A DNA stretch of 30,372 nt from a virus. Made by a program: the position numbers and the translations under genes. Each line of letters opens with the position of its first letter. Within the stretch, counting starts at the first letter, position 1. The notes below the pieces were generated by a model, which did not search any database, was not told where the DNA came from, and worked only from the letters and a program-made list of their open reading frames with translations. The stretch spans positions 1 to 30,372 of IMG/VR virus record IMGVR_UViG_3300047548_000949, one strand, 5' to 3'. Below are positions 26,261-30,372 of the stretch, in pieces.

Positions 26261-27643
26261 TTATATATATTCAGCTTCCATCTCACCGGCTTTTTTTAGG
26301 AGTGCTTTAATCCTTTCTTGCTTATCCTCTTCTTTGTGTTCTTTATGGCCAAGGAAAGTTGTGTGTGATTTTGTATCAATCTTCAACATCTCATTATCAT
26401 ACAAGCAGTTTTCAAAAACAATTCCGTCGGGACCTAACCTTGATTTTGTAATTGCCATTGTAGCCAATTTGCTTTCTTTTTGTTGCATTGTCTTAGCAAC
26501 AGTAATGATAACGTGAGCAATCGCAATTTTCTTGACCGAACCACCAACTTTATCGTTCGTTACAATTTCGGCAGAAATTGAATCTCTGGAACCCTGCGTT
26601 GCAACCCAACCAGCAACATTAAACTCAGAACACATGGCCTCAAATTTACGCATAATAGAAGCCTCGTCTTTCCATTCGTTACCAGAAGTATTGTGAGGTA
26701 AAACACAGTCAACGTAATCCAATATAATAACATCAATTTTAATCCCATCTGCAATGATACGTTTTATCATATCCCTGATTTGTAGCATGTTAACCGATTC
26801 GGAAGGAAGTTTTTCCAAAATCAAACGGTTTTTTCGGTTTTGATTAAACCTTTCAACCATTTCTTTGACCTCATGCTTTCGCTCCCCAAATTCGCTGGAA
26901 CTAATTTCAGTCCACAAAGTAAAATGTTTTCTTTGAATAACTTTAATATTATCCTCAAAGAAAATTTGAAGAACGTTGTAACCTTTATTATAGGCGTGAT
27001 TTGCAACTTTAGTGGTGAAAGTGGTTTTGCCTATACCCGGAGGCGCAAAAATAAGTCCAACCTCGCCCCTTCCAAGACCGCCTCCAAGTTTTTCATCTAT
27101 GCCAGAAATTCCAGTTGGGATGGGGTCTCTATAATCATCCTCTAAAACATCGTCCAAATTTGAAGCGACATCTACAAAGTCATGCGTTTTTTCACCTACC
27201 CGCAAAGCATCTTGAATGATTGTTGATACTTTATCATACGATAAAAAATCCCCCTCATCAATTATCTTGCTGGAACGTTCTATTGCATTTTGTAAGGCTT
27301 GTTGCTTGCAGAATTTAGTAACCAAATCTTGTACATACAAAGAATCCTCAATATCTACTTCCCGTATTTTATACAACATGTCTTCCATGACATTTTGAAT
27401 AAAAGGCTCGTTCAACTCCGTCTTTATCAACTGTTTTAAAGTTTCAAAATTTGGAGTGGTTTCGTATTTTTTGTAGTATTCCTTTATAAGCGTCAAGAAA
27501 AGTTTGAAATACCTGTTGTCAAAGTATTTCTCATCCATAGACAATATAATAGATGATGCAAACGGTTTGTCGCTTATTATCTGATTAAAAATTTTTATCT
27601 GGTATGTTTCACCAAGATAACTCAAATCTTTTTTGTTCGACAT
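26261..27643 (-). CDS. DnaB-type replicative DNA helicase (T4 gp41-like)
   Basis: 460 residues, ATG start. Residues 1 to about 150 form the helical N-terminal region. The RecA-like motor domain begins near 175 with PTGISGIDEKLGGGLGRGE. It includes Walker A APPGIGKTT (200-208), a Glu-containing strand FFEDN (228-232), Walker B VIILDYVD (305-312), the TQGSR sensor region (349-353) and a late KSRLGPDG motif, in the usual DnaB/gp41 order. It unwinds DNA at the fork as a hexameric ring. No primase or zinc-binding domain is fused. It is close in length to T4 gp41 (about 475 aa). It sits between a 151-residue unknown and a strong terminator, downstream of uvsX and the exonuclease in one unit. Confidence 0.92.
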   Translation of the reverse strand: MSNKKDLSYLGETYQIKIFNQIISDKPFASSIILSMDEKYFDNRYFKLFLTLIKEYYKKYETTPNFETLKQLIKTELNEPFIQNVMEDMLYKIREVDIEDSLYVQDLVTKFCKQQALQNAIERSSKIIDEGDFLSYDKVSTIIQDALRVGEKTHDFVDVASNLDDVLEDDYRDPIPTGISGIDEKLGGGLGRGEVGLIFAPPGIGKTTFTTKVANHAYNKGYNVLQIFFEDNIKVIQRKHFTLWTEISSSEFGERKHEVKEMVERFNQNRKNRLILEKLPSESVNMLQIRDMIKRIIADGIKIDVIILDYVDCVLPHNTSGNEWKDEASIMRKFEAMCSEFNVAGWVATQGSRDSISAEIVTNDKVGGSVKKIAIAHVIITVAKTMQQKESKLATMAITKSRLGPDGIVFENCLYDNEMLKIDTKSHTTFLGHKEHKEEDKQERIKALLKKAGEMEAEYI

Positions 27644-27654
27644 TTTTTTTGTTT

Positions 27655-28110
27655 TTAATTAACCAACAAATCGTAACCAAGATATTCAAAGGTAAATTCT
27701 TTTTGCTTGGACAACAAATCAAAAAGTTCTTCTTTGATATCCCTCATATACGGCCTAATATCCAAAGAATATCTAATCGCGGGTGGGAAATTTTGAGCAT
27801 CAATCCGGCGATGACCAATAACCGTGTCCTTATGTTTAACATATATGTCAAAAAATTCATCTACCTTATTAGTCTTAAAAAAATCTGGGTTTTTTTCAAT
27901 CCCATAACTTCTTTCACACATAAAATCAGATGATTCATTTATTAAGCGACGCTCCATCCAACTTGCCAAATAGTTCATGTACTCAGTCCATTCAAGTGAA
28001 TATTTGGCCTGTGGGTTATATTTGCTTAGTGTAAATATACGTTCAATGATAATTTTGTCATTCAACGTTACAAGAAATGTAATGTTCGTGTTTGCACTTT
28101 TCTTTTCCAT
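27655..28110 (-). CDS. Hypothetical protein in the replication cluster
   Basis: 151 residues with an ATG start, one base after the exonuclease stop and 11 bases before the helicase start. It is charged and soluble-looking, with a helical central part (EWTEYMNYLASWMERRL) and alternating basic and acidic C-terminal helices. No signal peptide, membrane span, Cys cluster or nucleotide-binding loop is visible. Position between the FEN-type exonuclease and the replicative helicase suggests a replication accessory role, for instance a helicase loader or primase partner; its length is shorter than T4 gp59 and I see no clear similarity. Function unknown. Confidence 0.75.
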   Translation of the reverse strand: MEKKSANTNITFLVTLNDKIIIERIFTLSKYNPQAKYSLEWTEYMNYLASWMERRLINESSDFMCERSYGIEKNPDFFKTNKVDEFFDIYVKHKDTVIGHRRIDAQNFPPAIRYSLDIRPYMRDIKEELFDLLSKQKEFTFEYLGYDLLVN

Positions 28111-28111
28111 T

Positions 28112-29104
28112 TTAAAATCTTTTTTCTTTTCTAATAAGTTTCGTAAAAGGTCTTATGTAATCGACCCAATTATTGTCGATTTTTGGTAAAAATTTAAAAA
28201 AACCGTCCTCGTTCATTAATCTGATTAAATTTTTGTAACCCCTGTCCGTTGGGTCAATAGATTCTTCATACACACATAATACTTCTTTTTTAGCCTGTTC
28301 TGTAATAATAGGATTCTTCAAATCAACGATTCTTTTTACAATGTCATAAAATTGTTTAGGTTCTATGCCAGAATCGTTATTCCCTTCAATTAAGTTAATA
28401 ATAGATTTTTCATTTTTTTGTTCAAGAATTTTTTTTGAATTAATAAATACGTCTTCCAATGAATATTCAATTTTGTCAACGTTTGGGCAAACTTTAAGAA
28501 ATGTTTTATCACCGAAACCTTTTATACCACTGATATTATCTGATTTGTCACCAACTAATATTTTGTATATTAAAATGTTTTTATGATGAACATTCAATTC
28601 TTTAAAGTTAATCGTGTCATTGTTTTTAATATACCTCTTTTTGTCGGGCAAATATAAGGAAACATTTTCAGATATTAACTGAGATAAATCCCTATCGCCC
28701 GAAAAAATAGTTATTTTTTCCTCTTTTGATATTGAACAGTAATAAGAAATCATATCGTCAGCTTCAACATTTTCAACAACACACTGACGAATAAAACATT
28801 CTTCCAAATATTGCATTACACGCAATTTTTGGTATTCGTATGATTGCTCATCAAAATAATCGGGTTTTTTACCCCTATTTTCTTTATATTTAGGAAAAAC
28901 TTCTTTTCGGCTATTAGCACTATCTTTACCATCCCAAAAAACAACAACCCTATCATGGTTGTTTTCAACTAAGAATAATCTCAATGTGTTTATGAAATGG
29001 AATATGCCACCGACGTGGTTATTGTTATGGTAATAATCTTTTGCGCCATGGTAGCCAATAGCGAAAAGATTATTACCATCAACCAATAATGGTTTTTTAG
29101 TCAC
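28112..29104 (-). CDS. 5'-3' exonuclease / FEN-type RNase H
   Basis: 330 residues from a GTG at 29104. The FEN/PIN active-site pattern is clear: LLVDGNN (Asp9), FWDGKDS (Asp58), KYKENR (72-77, the substrate-gripping arch), VEADDM (Glu114, Asp116, Asp117), SGDRDLSQL (Asp137, Asp139) and VGDKSDNISGIKGFGDKT (Asp186, Asp189 with the helix-hairpin DNA-binding turn). Proteins of this family, including T4 RNase H and the 5' nuclease domain of Pol I, remove RNA primers and flaps on the lagging strand. About 110 C-terminal residues after the hairpin are less conserved. It is 18 bases downstream of uvsX and almost abuts the next gene. Confidence 0.92.
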   Translation of the reverse strand: MTKKPLLVDGNNLFAIGYHGAKDYYHNNNHVGGIFHFINTLRLFLVENNHDRVVVFWDGKDSANSRKEVFPKYKENRGKKPDYFDEQSYEYQKLRVMQYLEECFIRQCVVENVEADDMISYYCSISKEEKITIFSGDRDLSQLISENVSLYLPDKKRYIKNNDTINFKELNVHHKNILIYKILVGDKSDNISGIKGFGDKTFLKVCPNVDKIEYSLEDVFINSKKILEQKNEKSIINLIEGNNDSGIEPKQFYDIVKRIVDLKNPIITEQAKKEVLCVYEESIDPTDRGYKNLIRLMNEDGFFKFLPKIDNNWVDYIRPFTKLIRKEKRF

Positions 29105-29122
29105 AAAATAATAGTTGGATTG

Positions 29123-30199
29123 TTAATCAAACATATTTTCATCAGAATCTTCAGAATCATCAGGGAAAACATTGGAATAATCCGATACATCATCAGAAAT
29201 TTTAGCAATATTTTCAATGTAATCAGTACTATCGGTTAAGGTAATTTCACCATCTCCTTCAAGTATTTCTTTCCAGTAACTGGAGTATTTTTTCTTGTAT
29301 TCCTCCAAAGATTTGGTACTATCCTCAATATAGCCATGAGGGGTAACAATAACTTTCCCATCTTGGAATTGCATACCGTTAACATGGTTTTTGATTACAC
29401 TAATTTTTGTTCGGATTGCAAAAACCACCTTTCTGGCATTCTTAGTTGCAGAAATTTGACTGATACCAGATTTTTTTTGTTTACCAAAAAGAAATACAAG
29501 AGCTGAAGCCAGCCACATAGCCTCACCGCCTTTCGCTTTAATTTCAGGTGGGTCGTAGATATTATCTCCGGTAGCAACCCATGGTTGATTGATAACCAAC
29601 AATGTATTGTAGTATGGATAATCGGCTTTTTTTGAAGCGGTTATTCTTCCTGATAAACCTTTGCCAATTTTATCTGCCAAAACCCTCGCATCGTGCATAC
29701 TACCGCCAGCACCTTCAAAACTCATTTTGCAAGGTATGCTACCAACCGAATCCCAACAGAATAAAAGGCTATAAGGAAGATTACCCTTTTCCTGCTCAGT
29801 TATCAATTTATTTATGAAATCTGTAACCTCTTCAATGTAGCGGAAACTATCGTTAAATATAAAATGGCCATCCCAACTGCCATCCTCTCTCTTTGTGGCC
29901 TCCAAGCCTAAATTTGTGGCGTATTTCCAACTCCATTTTTTCTCTGTGATAATAAAAACAGGAAGGTGTCCAATCGATTGGGCATTTTTTGCTGCCAAAA
30001 TCATGGCTGTGGTTTTGGAACTATTACTATGTCCCAAGTTCATGTTTATATGTCCCATGATTGGGCCGGGAACACCACAGGCTTTGTGGAATATCTCACC
30101 ACAAGAATAATACTCCTCTGGCTTGTAAATGGTACTTGAACTAAAGGTCTCTTTTATTTTAGCCAATTGGTCGGCTAATGTTTTTTTCTGTAAGGCCAT
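29123..30199 (-). CDS. uvsX: UvsX-type RecA-like recombinase
   Basis: 358 residues, ATG start. The RecA core is recognisable: Walker A GHSNSSKTT (56-64, Ser-Lys-Thr in place of the bacterial Gly-Lys-Thr, as in T4 UvsX-like proteins), catalytic Glu86 in FIITEKKW, Walker B LLFCWDSVG (145-153), and VINQPW (202-207) near the L2 region. The last roughly 30 residues are very acidic (DDSEDSDENMFD), like the regulatory tails of RecA proteins. It catalyses strand exchange for recombination-dependent replication and repair. It starts the unit after a strong terminator and follows the SSB-like gene, a natural functional partner. Confidence 0.93.
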   Translation of the reverse strand: MALQKKTLADQLAKIKETFSSSTIYKPEEYYSCGEIFHKACGVPGPIMGHINMNLGHSNSSKTTAMILAAKNAQSIGHLPVFIITEKKWSWKYATNLGLEATKREDGSWDGHFIFNDSFRYIEEVTDFINKLITEQEKGNLPYSLLFCWDSVGSIPCKMSFEGAGGSMHDARVLADKIGKGLSGRITASKKADYPYYNTLLVINQPWVATGDNIYDPPEIKAKGGEAMWLASALVFLFGKQKKSGISQISATKNARKVVFAIRTKISVIKNHVNGMQFQDGKVIVTPHGYIEDSTKSLEEYKKKYSSYWKEILEGDGEITLTDSTDYIENIAKISDDVSDYSNVFPDDSEDSDENMFD

Positions 30200-30213
30200 T
30201 GTTATATGATTTG

Positions 30214-30241
30214 AAAAAATTGGGGGTTAATAACCCCCAAT
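30214..30241 (-). terminator. Rho-independent terminator after the SSB-like gene
   Basis: A perfect 11-bp inverted repeat (ATTGGGGGTTA with TAACCCCCAAT around one base) is followed on the minus strand by six T residues. It lies 18 bases beyond the stop of the SSB-like gene and 15 bases before uvsX. The remaining gap (30200-30258) shows nothing else. Confidence 0.85.
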
Positions 30242-30258
30242 ATGTTTATGAATTTATT

Positions 30259-30372
30259 TTAAAACGGTAAATCTTCGTCTGGTTCTTCGTCAACTTGCGG
30301 GTCTACATTCGCGGTTGCGGTATTATCACTTGTAGGTTGATTCAAAGTTTCTAAAGAAACATTTCCACCAAA
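30259..30372 (-). CDS. ssb: C-terminal end of an SSB-like single-stranded DNA-binding protein (partial)
   Basis: Only 37 codons before the TAA are inside the window; the start lies beyond the right edge. The visible part is Asn/Thr/Gln-rich and flexible, then strongly acidic, and ends DEEPDEDLPF. Bacterial-type SSB proteins end in an acidic tail closing with D-(I/L)-P-F, which docks partner proteins, so this is very suggestive. The position directly upstream of uvsX fits. The OB-fold itself cannot be seen, so another protein with an SSB-like tail is not excluded. Confidence 0.7.
   Translation of the reverse strand, partial: FGGNVSLETLNQPTSDNTATANVDPQVDEEPDEDLPF

Overview
The window is a piece of a large, AT-rich tailed-phage genome of the T4-like (contractile-tail) type. 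Every gene I accept lies on the minus strand, so transcription runs from the right edge to the left edge. The phage assignment rests on a UvsX-type recombinase, a DnaB/gp41-type helicase, a 5'-3' exonuclease, class I ribonucleotide reductase, and gp25-like and gp6-like baseplate wedge proteins. A Bacteroidetes (probably flavobacterial) host is inferred from several points: SprB-type adhesin repeats in a tail gene, start codons preceded by A/T-rich sequence instead of Shine-Dalgarno motifs, and a signal peptide whose likely cleavage site is followed by Gln.

Right part (about 20.9-30.4 kb), replication and nucleotide metabolism. In transcription order: the acidic C-terminal tail of an SSB-like protein (cut by the edge), a terminator, uvsX, a PIN/FEN-type exonuclease, a 151-residue unknown, a replicative helicase, a terminator, nrdB with an intein, nrdA with an intein, a small thioredoxin, an exported thermonuclease-family protein, and a terminator. 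Both inteins sit inside catalytic motifs, and both have degenerate-looking endonuclease regions.

Middle (about 17-20.9 kb). A leucine-rich-repeat protein of unknown role is followed by gp25-like and gp6-like baseplate wedge genes. Each has its own short leader, and a strong terminator follows gp6.

Left part (1-16.9 kb), a tail/baseplate/adhesin cassette. It holds a 1536-residue giant structural protein with a hydrophobic segment, three unrecognised structural proteins (one with a PKD domain), a 301-residue unknown, a 987-residue protein with a tail-protein-I-like segment, a protein with seven SprB-like repeats, an 89-residue unknown, a Pro/Thr-linker protein, and a Gly/Ser/Thr repeat protein that runs off the left edge. 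Genes within a block overlap by 1-8 bases or are separated by about one base.

The most interesting regulatory signal is a shared motif on the coding strand, A(A/C)TATTTATNNTNAAA, placed 11-19 bases before the start codon. I found it upstream of six structural-region genes that do not overlap an upstream neighbour, and did not see the full motif in the leaders of the replication genes. It looks like a late promoter and divides the cassette into units: LRR; gp25; gp6; the 1536-aa block of four genes; the 301-aa block of four genes; and the final two genes. No tRNA, CRISPR array or insertion sequence was seen, and no gap between genes exceeds about 105 bases.
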